A DNA stretch of 64,000 nucleotides, from assembly GCA_037127255.1 (NCBI GenBank), contig JBANSL010000002.1:3578001-3642000 (forward strand), given 5' to 3'. The notes below the pieces were generated by a model. The model searched no databases. It saw only the letters and a program-made list of their open reading frames with translations, and was not told the origin of the DNA. Shown here piece by piece: positions 45,151 through 58,348 of the stretch. This stretch comes from Persicaria tinctoria. Its lineage: Eukaryota > Streptophyta > Magnoliopsida > Caryophyllales > Polygonaceae. Position 1 is the first letter of the stretch. Every line of letters starts with the position of its first letter. Made by a program: the position numbers and the translations under genes.

Positions 45151-48100
45151 ATGGAGTCTACGATTCTTGATTCAACTGATCAGTCAATGGAATCTAGTGG
45201 CAGTGTAAACAAGAATGTGGCGGAGGAACAGAGTCATGGAGACAACAACTTCGATGCTCAAATAGGGGGATTGGAAAATGGGAGTTCTAGTGATGCTGCT
45301 GCTCATTCAAATGCCTGCAGTGTTGTAGCTGTTGAACCTAGTGATTATACACAGGATGAAGCAAAACTGCCCGTCTCTGACATTTTAGATAAATCTGGTT
45401 CTCAGAATGGCAGTATTGGTGAGAGCATACTGAAAGTGGAACAAGGATCAAGCAATGGTGAAAGATTGCAGTTGGGTAAAGCTCCTCCAGTTGATTCCAC
45501 AAATGTGGCGCATAGTGACCATGCTTCACATAGTAATGCAGGGTTACGGTCTTTGGGGAATGGTTTTGAAATGGGTGATATGGTCTGGGGAAAAGTAAAG
45601 TCTCATCCATGGTGGCCTGGTTATATTTTCAGTGAAGCATTTGCAACTCCTTCGGTTCGGCGTACAAGGAGGGATGGTCAATTTTTGGTTGCATTCTTTG
45701 GAGATAGTAGTTATGGATGGTTTGATGCTGCAGAATTGGTTCCCTATGAACCTCATTTCATTGAGAAATCACAGCAGTCAACTTCAAGAAATTTTGTGAA
45801 GGCCGTGGAAGAATCTATTGATGAAGCATGTAGGAGGAGTGCTCTGGGTTTGACTTGTTTTTGTAGGAATTCCAATAACTTTAGACCTGCTAATGTTCCA
45901 GGGCATGTTGCTGTTGATGTTTTTGATTTTGAGCCTGGTGGGATTTATTCAGATGACCAAGTCCAACAGTCAAGAAATGACTTTCAACCAGAACGGACTC
46001 TCTTGTTTATAGGGAAGTTGGCTGCAAAACCAAAGAAAGCTATTATGACCCTTGATTTTGCGAGAAAAAAGGCAACAGCTCTTGCATATCGGAGAGCCGT
46101 TTTTGAGGAGTTTGATGAAACTTATGCTCAGGCATTTGGTCACAAAGCTGTACGCCCTGTGGTTGCACCACCACCAACTGTTGATCAATCTGTCCAAGGT
46201 AAATGATTACATTTTGATTACATTTTTTTTTCCATCTTTAATTCTCTGTGCATTTCTCCTTGGATTCTTTAGTCTCCATTATTATTCCAACTTATTTTTA
46301 GTGAGTTCCTAAGGGTTAACGGTGTTGTCAACTTCTATTAGACGTATGCATTTTACCTATTTCGGTGTGATTATACCCTTGTGAAAGGTGCAAGCTTCTA
46401 TTCTACTTCCCAGATAAACGTTGCTGACTATGACCTTTCCTTTCATTCTCCTTTATGGGTATTGGCGACAGTGTATTATTTTAAGCTGCATGTTTGTGAT
46501 GTGCACATCATCTTTGCTCATATTTATCCTTCATTGCATTCATATATGATTAGCAATCTCTTATTTCCATTAATGTCTCTTGAATGTGGGGTAGAAAATT
46601 TGAAGCATCTCTTCCATGTATATGCAATTCCTCTGATTAACAATAATTTTTGTTTTAGGCTTGAGCACAAGTTATAAGAAAAATATCAATTCACTTATTT
46701 TTTATTGATTGCTATTTTATGACATTATTAAATGTCCACCGCTCTGATTAGATATGTGACTTAAAAGAGAAATTTGAGCTTGAAGCAGATTTTATGTGAA
46801 AAATTCAGTGACACACTGTGTGTTTGTGGGGTGGGGTGGGGGGGGGGGTTGCGCTCTTATGAGTATAGCTTATTTCCTGTGTATATCATGTGTTCCAGCC
46901 TTCTAGGTATTGATCTTAGACATCTTTGTTACTCTGATTGGATAAAGAGTGTTGCTTTTGTTGTGCACTTGTTGATGTCCTCTTGTGACATGAACTCAGT
47001 TTTTGTAACTCTGATGAGATTTGATATGCATGTTTCCTGATTTGATACATGTTGCAATGCACTCTTTTGACATGAACTGTGTTTTTGTATCTCAGATGAG
47101 ATTTGATACGCATGTTTCCGGATTTGATACATGCTGCAATGTTCATGTCCATGTATGACAAGATAGATGAAGCCTAGCTTGTGGGCTGTGGCTGATGTTA
47201 GTTTCTGAAATCCGCTGTGGGAATATCTGTTAAATGTAGCTTGTCTTGGGGTTTATAAGAATTGGTTTTCTGGTTATGGATGTAGATTTTAAATTGTAGA
47301 TTTCTCATGGAACGGGTAAATGTGTTGTCTCTAAGGTTTCAGAGTAATTTGAATTTTATGCTTGGTAGTTGGCAGTTTTTGAATTTCAGGGGCATTTTAA
47401 GTATCTCCAGCTTCTTTTTCTTGCATCAATATTTGGTACTAACCATGCAATTTTTGTGCAGCTCGCTTAGGTGGGAGGTTGGTGATAGCTGAGCCCCCTA
47501 GTGGTCGTAAGAGTTCCACAAAAGCCATTAAACCAAGGGAGCAGTTGAAAAAGGACAGGTATCTCTTTAAGCGAAGAGATGAACCTGGTGACATGGGAGC
47601 TTCTCAGATGGGACTAGGGAATTCAAGTTCTTCGTCATCTTCTGCCTGTGAAGATAGACAATCTACTGCAGCTGCTGGGGACTATGTCTTCCTGAGGAGA
47701 GATCAAGCTGTCCATGGCGGTGATCAGCAGGAGGGTGCAACTCATCCCAGTGTTGGTGAACCAACCTCAAACCATACAACGGGCTCAGATGTTACTGCAG
47801 CTGGAAAAGAAGTGGGGCATGATGGGCCTTATACAGATGAAGAAAAGGTTGTTGGTGAGGATATGGGTGCAGTGAAAGATGCTGATCCTCCAACGGGTAA
47901 GAGCAAAAAGGCTGGTAAGAGCAAGAAGGCTGATTTGTTGAAGGGGGCCTCCAAACGGTCAAATGCTGATAAGTCTGACCCAGGGGAGAGAAAGAAGAAG
48001 AAGAGAAGAGCCACAGACTCGCCAGGAAAACAAGGAAGGACCATTCAGGTTGGTGCTCCATCTGGGGCTGAGTCTCTGTCAAAGGGTATCGCCCCTGGTT

Positions 48101-49563
48101 CTACATCTCCACAGGTGGATTCTTTACCATCTGGGGAGGGCAATAATCCTTTCCCTGCTGAAAACAACGATGGCGAGCTTCAGCAAGTATTGGCTGATCT
48201 GAAAGCTCTCGCTGTGGACCCCTTACATGGAAGGGAGAGGAACAGGCCTGCAATAGCTCAACAACTCTTTCTCAGATTTCGATCCCTTGTTTACCTTAAG
48301 AGCTCAGCTGCATTGCCCCCTGCCTCTGGTGACACAGAAGCCTCTGAGGTTCGATCTGCCAGAGCGTCATCTGGTGGTGCTGGGACTTCTGCCTATCCTC
48401 CATCAAGACCTCCAAAGCCCTCTGGCAGGATTGAGGACCCAACCAAAGGGGAGAGAAAACGGGTCCCATCTGAGCGCCAGGAGGATGTTGCTGCTAAGAG
48501 GGTGAAGAAGGTATCTGCTTTGAAATCGGCAGTTGTGCCTACAGAGAAAAGGAAGGCCCATGAAATGCAGCGTCCAGAGGGGAAAGGAAAGGGCCCTGCT
48601 ACAGCAACTCCTAGAGGAGGCACGAGAGTGGAACCTGGGAAGAAGATGCAGCCTCCAAAGTTGAGGGTAGAAGAACCTACTTTTCTGGTGATGAAGTACC
48701 CTCCTGGAACATCGCTTCCTTCTAGTATAGAGCTAAAGGCCCGGTTTGCCCGGTTTGGCCCGATGGATACTACGCAGAACCGGGTGTTTTACACTACAAA
48801 CACTTGCAGGATTTTGTTCCTCTACAAAGAAGATGCAGAAAGTGCTCACAGGTCTTGCCTAGCAAACAAATCCACTTTTGCCAATGTGCGGTTCACGTTA
48901 AAGGCACATGGGGTGGCTCCGGACCCTGAAGCAGATAAGCCCAACCGAGAAAGCAGCAACAGGGCTGGGGAGGAAATGTCCATCGATCATGTAGCACAAC
49001 CCCCACTTCAATCAATGTATCAGACGTCTTCAGCTGTCCAGCTGAAATCATGCCTGAAGAAGCCATCTGGAGACGAGGGAGGAAGCCAGAACCCTAGTGG
49101 TGTTCGTGGTGCTCGGGTGAGGTTCAACATGGGAGAGGCCAGAGCTGCTGGGGCTGGTGGCAGAGTTAAGATGATGGACCCCAGGAGTAACAGCAGTTCT
49201 AATTTGCCGGAGGTTGGTCCAGGGGCTTCATCTTCAGCATCATCATCTGCTTCCATGGATTTACGTAGCAATCAACCGGAACCCTTTTCGAAACTCCCAT
49301 TGCAGCCGCCTCTTGTTTCCCCACCCCAATTCCCATCAGCAACCCATAATCACCCACCTCGGGTTGAAGTGCCCCCTGGGAACTATCCACAACATACCTA
49401 CACCACCAGGCTGCCACCACCACCACCACCACCCAGCCATGCTCCACCACCACGATCACCAGTGGACATCTCGCAGCAGATGCTGAGCCTGCTGACAAGG
49501 TGCAACGATGTTGTGACCAACGTGAAGTCCATTCTGGGCTATGTTCCCTACCATCCCTTGTGA
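45151..49563 (+). CDS. PDP2: PWWP-domain protein (PDP1/PDP2 type)
   Basis: Two coding exons (45151-46198 and 47462-49563) encode 1049 residues. I chose the ATG at 45151 because the one nine bases upstream lies in the leader intron. An acidic, serine-rich N-terminus precedes the PWWP domain at about 138-210 (GDMVWGKVKSHPWWPGYIF, then FFGDSSYGWF). The second exon has lysine-rich nuclear-localisation-like clusters, an RRM-like fold at about 754-832 (PTFLVMKYPPGTSLPSSIEL, CRILFLYKEDAESAHRS) and a proline-rich C-terminus. PWWP domains bind methylated histone tails and DNA. In Arabidopsis, PDP proteins act with Polycomb-type regulators on flowering genes; that role is inferred here. PDP1 and PDP2 are paralogues and I cannot say which is closer by sequence alone. 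Confidence 0.92.
46825..46848 (+). other. G-quadruplex-type motif in the PWWP gene intron
   Basis: G4-T-G4-T-G11 at 46828-46848 meets the usual four-tract pattern with one-base loops, on the sense strand of the intron (46199-47461). Confidence 0.75.
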
Positions 49564-50457
49564 CTTGTGAGCACGAGAGACTAAAAAGGGGAACACATTG
49601 GATCACTTTAGCTGTCACAGGCCATCACGTGAAAGAACATACAAAGGGGAGACGGTTGGTGCTGGATTCGCTAAACACAGTCAAATTCTACTTCTGGGTC
49701 TCATGGGCGCATTTGGGTGCTGGAGATTTGCAAGAGATTCAGCCCAAGCAAGTTCCACTTGTAAAACTGGTTCCTGATCTCGGAAAGTTAATTGGGCTTC
49801 ATCGGAAACTGACTGGCCGGAGTTCATTGCTCAAAGCACAAGAAGCAACGTGAACGGGCGGCATCAAATCAAACACGCAGGCAGAAACTGCCTAATTCAG
49901 ATCAAACATGGCAGGTATTAAAAATTATGTAATTTGTTCATTCAAGCCGGTCAAATTTTACCTAGCTCTTTTTATCCTTTTCAAACTGCATCTACATGTG
50001 TGCTTAAGGTGCATGTACATCCCATGCTTCTCTTCTGTTAGGACCCCAAAAGGGCTGTGCTTTGATTAATATTGCATATCACACATATGTGTAGGTCTGT
50101 CAGTGCAACTTTCTTTTTCTGGAGTGTTTTGATATGTTTATCAAGTTGCAGCTTTGATTCATTTTTAACGGAGATTGCTCTTGTTTCCCCTCCTTTAAGT
50201 ATATCTGCATATGTTGAAATATAAACTGGAGGCAGGTTGCTATTTTGTTTCGAATTAGCAATAGCTACTGCGACAGCTCACTGCCAGGAAGACAGCAGTA
50301 GCAAATAGATAAGGACCATTTAAGACATCTTTTAGCATACTAATACGTCTTAAACGGACCCTTTAATATATTTATTTGTCGTTTAAGCCTTGAAAATAGA
50401 TACAGAGCTTGTCGTTCAGCAGGTACCATTAGTATGGTCCGACCTGTGAATGATGAA
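49564..50457. other. 3' UTR of the PWWP gene and short spacer
   Basis: There is no supported gene. The 117-codon frame at 49500-49853 overlaps the end of the PWWP CDS and has no recognised motif. The two flanking genes converge here. Confidence 0.45.
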
Positions 50458-51342
50458 TCAGCAGAGAGGCACCCCTAACAGTCCGAAAACCCAAGAAGCG
50501 AGGAACGGAAAGGCCAACTTTAGCAGTGCCATGAAGCCGGCGGCTGCGTACTCCGTCGAGAACGTAGTCCTACCTCTGTAAACAACCAGTTCCTGTCCCC
50601 TACCGGGACCATAAATGGTAGCAGGACCATCACTTGGGGCTCCGGCAATCATCCTCCTGGACATCAGGGTGATTGTCATTTCTGGTGTACAACTCCTGTT
50701 GGAATAGCGTCCCAAGTTCATCCTCTTCCAGCTGTCTATGAACATCTGCCTGAAACACTTGACGTGCAGGCAGAGACCACCACAGGATGACACATAAGAC
50801 CACCCCTTCATCCCCTTGAAGGCCTCCCTGTGTCCGCACAGGCCGCACTTGTTCGGGGTGGTACCTTTAAGCTCCAGATGAAGGCCGGTAGGTTGAACCG
50901 TGCTGAAACGAACACTGTTATCCATTTTGATGCACGCCGGGTGGATGAAGTGCTTTGGTGGTTTGTGCTGGCAGCAGGCATAGTAGGACCCGGTGATCTC
51001 CGTGCAGCACACATCGCAGATTCGATTGAAGGTCTTCAATCGAATCTGCGATGTGTCTGTGAGGGCGGTGTTTTGTCGCCATGGAGCGGAGTTGGGGCGT
51101 GAAAATATGTAGGTGAAACGGCAGCCGTTGGACAAGGGGTTCCAAGTGTATTCCTCCGGGTGGACACACCCTTCGTGGAAGATGCAACCGAATCTTCCGG
51201 AAGGTTCGATGCATCGGTAGCAGAAGCCGAAGCCCGGCTGGTAGCACCCGTCGCAGGTGAATGGTTTGTTAACGCTCGTCAGCTGGATCGGGTGCCAGGG
51301 ATGAACCCTCGAATTGTACAATGGAGCATCGATCAATCCCAT
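50458..51342 (-). CDS. DC1 (C1-like) cysteine/histidine-rich protein with C-terminal membrane segment
   Basis: The start is taken as the ATG at 51342, giving 294 residues; an upstream in-frame ATG at 51477 would add an N-terminus with no DC1 features. C1-like motifs run through the protein: HPIQL...CDGCYQPGFGFCYRC...CIFHEGC, then RICDVCCTEITGSYYACC...HPAC, then CGLCGH...CLHVKCF. The last ~25 residues (FMALLKLAFPFLASWVFGLLG) are a hydrophobic membrane anchor. DC1 proteins are a large plant family involved in signalling and defence; the specific role here is unknown. The codons for TSQIRLK/TFNRICDV lie on the two arms of a perfect palindrome. The gene is intact. Confidence 0.8.
   Translation of the reverse strand: MGLIDAPLYNSRVHPWHPIQLTSVNKPFTCDGCYQPGFGFCYRCIEPSGRFGCIFHEGCVHPEEYTWNPLSNGCRFTYIFSRPNSAPWRQNTALTDTSQIRLKTFNRICDVCCTEITGSYYACCQHKPPKHFIHPACIKMDNSVRFSTVQPTGLHLELKGTTPNKCGLCGHREAFKGMKGWSYVSSCGGLCLHVKCFRQMFIDSWKRMNLGRYSNRSCTPEMTITLMSRRMIAGAPSDGPATIYGPGRGQELVVYRGRTTFSTEYAAAGFMALLKLAFPFLASWVFGLLGVPLC
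51009..51056. repeat. Perfect inverted repeat: 23-bp arms, 2-bp spacer
   Basis: ACACATCGCAGATTCGATTG at 51009-51028 continues to position 51031 and is repeated in exact complement at 51034-51056, with only GT between. It lies wholly inside the DC1 coding sequence. Confidence 0.95.
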
Positions 51343-51607
51343 TCTTGACGAAATACTAATGATATTGTTATGAAGTATGATAAAAACGTGATGTCTAAAT
51401 AATCGGATTTTATACACTTTACAAATTTGCCAACCGGTAATCGTTGCTCCACGTCTCACGACTCCCATTTTTTCCATAGGGTACTCGTTTTTCCAAGTTC
51501 CAACTACCAGTACGTAGTGACGTACTCAAATCCTATACAGTATACACCTCACCAACCACCCAGTGTAAAATCCTATACTCCAACAACCCTTCGATTTTTT
51601 TTAGGTA
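51343..51607. other. 5' flank of the DC1 gene
   Basis: Probable promoter/5' UTR of the minus-strand gene. No motif is fixed. Confidence 0.35.
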
Positions 51608-51865
51608 TATATTGATTACTAAACATCAAATACTATTAATAATAAATTGATATTTATTATTAATAAATTGATATTTATTATTTTGAAGTGTTAATTTTGT
51701 TAATATATATTATAGGTATTTTGGTATTTATTTTATAAAAATACCCTTTGTACTTCCTCTGTTAATTAAAACTTGTCGTTTATTATTTAGGTACGTTTTT
51801 TTTAAATGATAAAAACTATATGAAATATTAACAAATGTCTTTATAATCTATATCTAATATCTAAT
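51608..51865. repeat. Dispersed repeat copy 1, holding an unoccupied insertion site and a truncated Stowaway B
   Basis: ATTGATTACTAAACATCAAA to CCCTTTGTACTTCCTCTGTT matches 57640-57720 joined to 59164-59225. Here the two halves are contiguous at GTTAATATATATTATAGG. A Stowaway B start (51753-51835) breaks off and jumps to TGTCTTTATAATCTATAT, which in copy 2 lies at about 59591, so roughly 300 bp are deleted here. Confidence 0.85.
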
Positions 51866-54800
51866 ATATATAAAATACTAAAACAGAGACCGCTGAACGA
51901 CCTCGCTGCCATGGAATTTTCTGGATTAAACGGGATTATTTTCGCCTGCGTGGCATTTTCTGGATTAAAGCGGTATTATTTTTATGGGCTACATCAATTA
52001 ATAAAGAAGTATAGTTGGGTAAAAACTTATCTTTTTACATATTTTTTAAAAAATTTGTTGAACGAGATTAAACGGAATTTTCTAGATTAAACGAGATTAT
52101 TTTCGCCTGCGTGGCATTTTCTGGATTAAAGCGGTATTATTTTTCTGGGACACATCAATTAATAAAGAAGTATAGTGGGGTAAAAACTTATCTTTTTACA
52201 TAATATATTCAATATATTCAAAATCTAATTAACAAATTTTAAAAAAAATTTATATCTAGGATATGGGAGCACAAATATCAATATCTAAGATATATACGAG
52301 AGCACAACTTTGTTTGGATAATTAATTAACAAAACTGATTTTCTAATCTTATTCCGATCCCTTTGACATTGGTTAAATTTGTCGATTTGATTAATATTCT
52401 ACTAATTTGACTACTTTAGCCAATTTTTAAATAATGAAAAAAGGATAGAAAAAAAAAATCTATTCAATATATATAATCTTGGGATTAGTTAAAACTTATG
52501 TTTTATCATTTTTAGATGAAATTGAATATATGTATTTTTTTAAAATAAATAATCTATCTAATATCTGGTTTATTATTAACATTTAACCTTATATCTAAAT
52601 TAGATAGAAAACCTATCTATGATTGTATATAAATATATATGTGGGTATGGATATATATCTCATAAAATCATGTTGAATAGATAAATAATTAAGTGGGTAA
52701 GATAGAATTTTGTAGTTCCTATATATACAGAGGTTGTCTGCGAGGTATTCCCAAACACCAAAACTCCATTATTCTATGTAGCCTCTTCATTCGTGGAGTA
52801 CTTGCCGCAAGCAACTTTCAATATCAATTAGCAAAGTTGCAATTTGCAATCAAAGGTATAATAGTTTTGACAATTTATTCATCATATATAATTAGGTAAA
52901 AAACTTATTTTTTTAAATCAAATAATCTATTCAATATAACATTATATCTTAATTAGATAAATTTCTCTAATATTGTATTATTCATGCCAGTAAATTTATT
53001 TTTGTTGGTGTGCTTAATGCCGGCAAATTGATAGCGCTATTATATTTCAAGAGTCAGATGAATTTTTATAATTGCACGTGGGATATGTTTGGGTTTTAGG
53101 TTTGAAGATTCATATCGAACCCAAACCCAATATTATAACATCTTAAGAAGGGTAATCTATCTATTGTATTATTATCAATATCTATCTATTTTCATCTTTC
53201 AGAGGTCTGAAACGATTTTTGGTGCAATTCGTATACGTGATCATGTTCTTATGAATTGCGTCATTAGCATATTCCATACAAGCAATTAATGTTGTTAAAA
53301 TCGGGATTTTGAATTGGATCGATAAAAAAATGTATAAAGATCGGATTCTAAAATCGAATAGTAGGATCGTAACATCCCACCGCATGGGTGAATTTTTTAA
53401 AATTGAAGTTAATATATTTCATATTAGATAAATATTATGTTAAATTATAAAAATATACCCAAAAATATTGTAAAATTTTAAAAATAAATCTATATATCTA
53501 TATAAAATACTAAAATAGAGGTCTGACCTCTGGTGCAATTTCGCATCCATGAGATTTTATCGATTAAAACGGGATTATTTTTGCTTATGTGTCATATTTT
53601 GAATTAAATTAATTGGTATTATATTTTTGGGTCACATCAATTAATATAAGCCAATATAGTTAGTTACAAAATTTATCTTTCTAGATCAATAATCTATCCA
53701 ATATAACATTATATCTTAATTAGTTTTTTTTATATAAATATTCAACCCTGTATCTTAATTAGGTAGAAAATTTATCGTTTTAGATAAATCTATCTAATAT
53801 ATATGTGTCCTTCATGCCGGTATTTTTTTTAGATAAATCTATCTAATATATACGTTTTAGAAGAAGAAAATCTATCTAATATATACATGTGCTCCATCAA
53901 TTATAAAATTTTTAGTAAATGTATTGCTTACAAGTTACAAGTGTATTAAAATACGGAGTAACAATTTTTTTTAGCACAAAACGCGCGGGTAGAAATATAA
54001 TATTCAACTCAAATCTAAATTAGTTATAAAACCTATTGTGTTTTTAGCACAAAAGGATATTATACCTAAGTAAAAATAATGATATGAATTATAAATTAAT
54101 TTATAACATAAAAAATGATAACATTTTTAGCACAAAACGATGTATAGGTGTAGTACGTTCTTTAATTTTTATGAATTGTATATATAATATCATACTCATT
54201 AATCTTATAAATAAATAATAATTTAAATACATTTATAAATAAAATAAAAAATCATAAAGAAATGAATTATATAAAATAGTTATAATTAAAATGTTCAATA
54301 TAAATATATATATATATGATTAAATTGTTTTATAATAACTTTAAATTTCGTTAAAAAGATAATATTTGTGTTTAATTGAAGTTTATCTTTTTTCAAGTAT
54401 TTAGTTGAAATAATTTTTTTTTCAAGTATCTATATATAAATGCCGTCAAATTTTTGTCAACCATTCAACTTCAACCTTTTAAATAAAAATCAATATAATA
54501 TATTTGAATATAGTTTATCAAATAAAATCATTAGTGGAGTACTATAACGGAGTATATAATAAGATATCTATATATCCATATATCTATGATATATGGATAT
54601 ATGATATTCGAGGGAGAGTGAGGAAAAAAAAAACAATAGATCTACCCAAAATATATATCTATATTTATATAGCTATAACATGTGATTGAAAATTATGTGC
54701 GGAGGTTTCCTAAAACTTATTCAGTATTATACATGATTCTTAATTAAAAAGGTATAGCTTATAATATAAAATCTTGTGCGGAGGTTTTTAAATATTTTTC

Positions 54801-56657
54801 AGAGTTTAGATTATAATATAATAATACAAATTAATATGAATATACAAATTTCAGGGCATAATGTTTGTGCGTGTGTACAATAGATAAGTGATTATGAGTT
54901 TTAAGATAGACTATTCCAATCGGTCCTTTTTTTAATATCATGATGAAGTTGTTAATGTTAGTTTATCTTGATTAAAATTTATATTAAATTTTAATATAAG
55001 TATGAAATCTCATATCTTAAATTGTTACAAAACCTATTATCGATAGAATAATTTATCTTAGGTTATTTTGTATAATCTTTTTATACTATAGACTACAATG
55101 TATTAAAATATCTAGAGTTTTTTTTTTTGAGCTCCTCGAAAGATTTCAACCAAACTATTAATTATAACCTTTAAATTTCAAAAAGAAGATATAAATGAAA
55201 TATCATTTTGTTTATTAAAGTAGTCACAACTCGATCGCTAGATAATTAATTTAATTTGGTTAAAAAATTATGTTCAAGTAAAAAAAATAACCTCTAGATG
55301 AAATTGTGTTAATTTATCATTATTAAAAATGTTATATTTATTTTTAATATAAATATTTAACATCATTACAAAACCTATCATTAATATAATCTTTTACCTT
55401 GAGTTATTTTGCACACTTTTTTTATACTTCATATCTAACTTAAGAATCTTACCATAATGTAGATAATATGATTTATATGTATATATTACTTATTATAATA
55501 TTATAAATAAATGATAATTTCAATACATTTATAAAAAATATATGAAAAATCACAAATAAATAAATTATAGAAAAATAATTCAAATCAAAGAATTCAAGTT
55601 AAAATATACCGTAACTTTTGAGTCAAAATTATTTCAAAAATTTATAAAAAATTATAAAATAAATGAATATAAATTTTCATGTATAAAATAATATTTTTGT
55701 AAATAATAAATATATTTGTAAAATAAATATATCACAAGGTTATATTCGAATGATCTAATTCTCCATCCTTTAATAAAAACACCTCATATTGGTTTTAACA
55801 CGTTTTTTTTTAAAAGCTAAAAATTGTATAATATATTAATTTTTTAATACTTTCAGACTTATCAATAATAAGTGTGCCGTGTGCGTGTGTGTAAAATACT
55901 AAAGCAGTGGTCTAAAATGACCTATAGTGCGATTTAACATCCATGTAATTTTTTGGATTAAAACGGGATTATTTTTTCATACATGTCAAATTCTGGATTA
56001 AGATGGTATTACCTTTTTTAGCCACATCAATTAATAAGTCTATATATATACACTTATATTTTTAGATCAAATAATCTATCCATTCTAACCTTATATTTAG
56101 ATTAAAGCAGAGTCTTATTTTAAAATAAGGATTTTTTTACTTTCACGATTTAATAATAAAAAAATTAAACATGGATAATTGATATAATAAAATATAATTT
56201 ATTGAACAACTTACTACATATTTTGGAACTTATTAGGGGTTAATATGGGTACATACTACATAATTTATCATAGTATTAAACTATATATTAATATTTGTAA
56301 ATAAGACCGTAGTTAGGCAATTGCAAGATTAATAAGCTAATATAGTTAGGTAAAAAAAACTTATCTTTTTAGATCAAATAATCTATCCAATATGACCTTA
56401 TATCTCAATTAGTTTTTTTATAATCTTTTTAATGTTAACATTAAATCGGATTATAATATTAGTTCATAAATAAGTGGTGAACGTATAGCATAGTTAAAAA
56501 AAAATCAGAAAAATATGTTAGAAAAAAATTATGTTGATATTAAAAGATCCAAAGATATCAACCAAATTATTATAACCTTTAAATTTCAAAAAATATATAT
56601 AAATTAAACATTATTTTATTTATTAAGAAACCGCGCAACGGGCGGGCCACGATACTA
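51866..56657 (+). mobile_element. Helitron-derived cluster with one recognisable 3' end
   Basis: The terminus GAAACCGCGCAACGGGCGGG then CCACGATACTAG (56633-56657), followed by T, fits a plant Helitron 3' end: GC hairpin then CTAG. Start-like TATATATAAAATACTAAAAC occurs at about 51870, with related starts near 53495 and 55895. After each start comes a related block (ATTAAACGGGATTATTTT..., then CACATCAATTAATAA). The block is tandemly doubled at 51915-52040 and 52077-52205. A partial end (CAAAACGCGCGGGTAGAAAT) lies near 53975. No RepHel gene remains. Exact pairing of ends is uncertain, and several non-autonomous copies are probably nested. Confidence 0.6.
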
Positions 56658-57635
56658 GTATAATACTAAAACACTTGCAAAATGGGACACGTGGCGGCCA
56701 TACATTTAAAGTTAAAAATTTAAGATAAATCCCCAATTACTTCTCCAATTATTTAAAAATCAAAATTTTGAATAAATCCCCAATTGATTCCCCAATTGGT
56801 TAAAAATTGAAATTTAGGATATATCCCCAATTGTTTAAAACTCTTTTATTTATAACGTTTACAATTTTTTTATTTGCGGAGCTGCATCTCGACATTGCAC
56901 CTGAATCCAATTGATCACGATCAATACTAAAATTGAATGAATGATCAACTACAACAATGACTTCCCGCTCTCACAGGTTCATTCTATCCAATTTAAAATG
57001 CCATCAATGCACATGAAATGCATTTACGTGCACAAAATGTTCACATGACACTTCTAATTTCACAAATTTCCTGTTGCACACTACATACACTAAAAATACA
57101 AATCTGAAATCTCTCACAAGTTCTCCTTCTACCTTTTCTAGACGTGTATGCAGTCCATGAACGTTTTCTGGGTGTTTGGGCGGTCAATGAAAGCCTCTTG
57201 GTTATCATAACATTCACCTAAGGTGATAACTTATCCCCGTATGCTTCTTTTCCATTTGGCTCATGGTGTGCGATGATCCTCCCATTCATAATGTCCGCTC
57301 ATTTCCATTGATTTCATCATCGAGGAACATCCTATGGTTCTCAAAACCTGAAGGACACAACGCTTCGTCTAACAAATTAGTTGTTGTACATAAAACACTA
57401 AATAAAACACCCTAAATAAAAAAAATCACAAAAAATAATCATAAATTCAGATATACCCTCCTCCATAAAGTCAACCATATATAAATACAAATTTATAAAA
57501 ATACATATTTTAGATCTGCAGATATTTGATTTCGGGCCTTATTTAACTCCTTGATTTGCTTCACATCCCTATTTCATATTTGTTTTTAATTTACATGGTA
57601 TCCAAATCTTTGATCCAATAAAGTCAATTTTTTTT
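56658..57635. other. Possible start of another Helitron and unclassified sequence
   Basis: Directly after the CTAG end, TATAATACTAAAACACTTGC with GGGACACGTGGCGGCC resembles another Helitron 5' region. A block with three ATCCCCAATT repeats (56730-56840) follows. Beyond 56880 I see no gene. Confidence 0.35.
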
Positions 57636-57720
57636 TTAATATATTGATTACTAAACATCAAATACTATTAATAATAAATTGATATTTATTATTTTGAAGT
57701 GTTAATTTTGTTAATATATA
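57636..57720. repeat. Dispersed repeat copy 2, left half
   Basis: Near-identical to 51611-51700 apart from one missing TTATTAATAAATTGATA unit. It is interrupted at 57720 by the TIR element; the homology resumes at 59164. Confidence 0.85.
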
Positions 57721-58348
57721 GTAATAGAGATAATGAGCTTTGTAGACCTTTTTCATTGTTTTTTTAAGTTTATAGACCCCACAATAAATTCTTTAATTAT
57801 ATAGACATTTTCCTATATATTGTTCCATTTATACCCTCAATGTTTTTTTTAAAGTTAACATCTTTAATAATAAATTTGAAAAATGGGTAAAATTAAAAAT
57901 TATCAAATTAAATATAATAAATATGATAAGGAAAAAAATAATAATTTATTATATTCAATCCCTAATAAGAATATCTAAGGACGTACATTACAATAAAATT
58001 ATTAATTATTGTAACACAATAACTTGTGTGTATCTCATCTTTATTGTAGTACAATATTACTACCGTAGAGATTCCATATTGTAATACAATGATTCATTTA
58101 GTGTAATTATTCATGTATTACAATAAATACAATATTTATTGTAAATGATTGTAATTGATTATTCTAATCCCATATGTAAATATTACAAAAAAAATAATAT
58201 CAATATATATATATATATGTTATATATGCTATAAATTAGTGCATCCTCGTATTATAATAATGTAGAATTTCAAAAAATATATATAATTATCTTTAACTAT
58301 TTAGTTTTAAAAATAGTTTTCAATTTTATGATTAAAGTATATTTTTTT

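Noticed and set aside
47792..49618. Several minus-strand frames up to 139 codons
   Set aside because: They are shadows of the long second PWWP exon.
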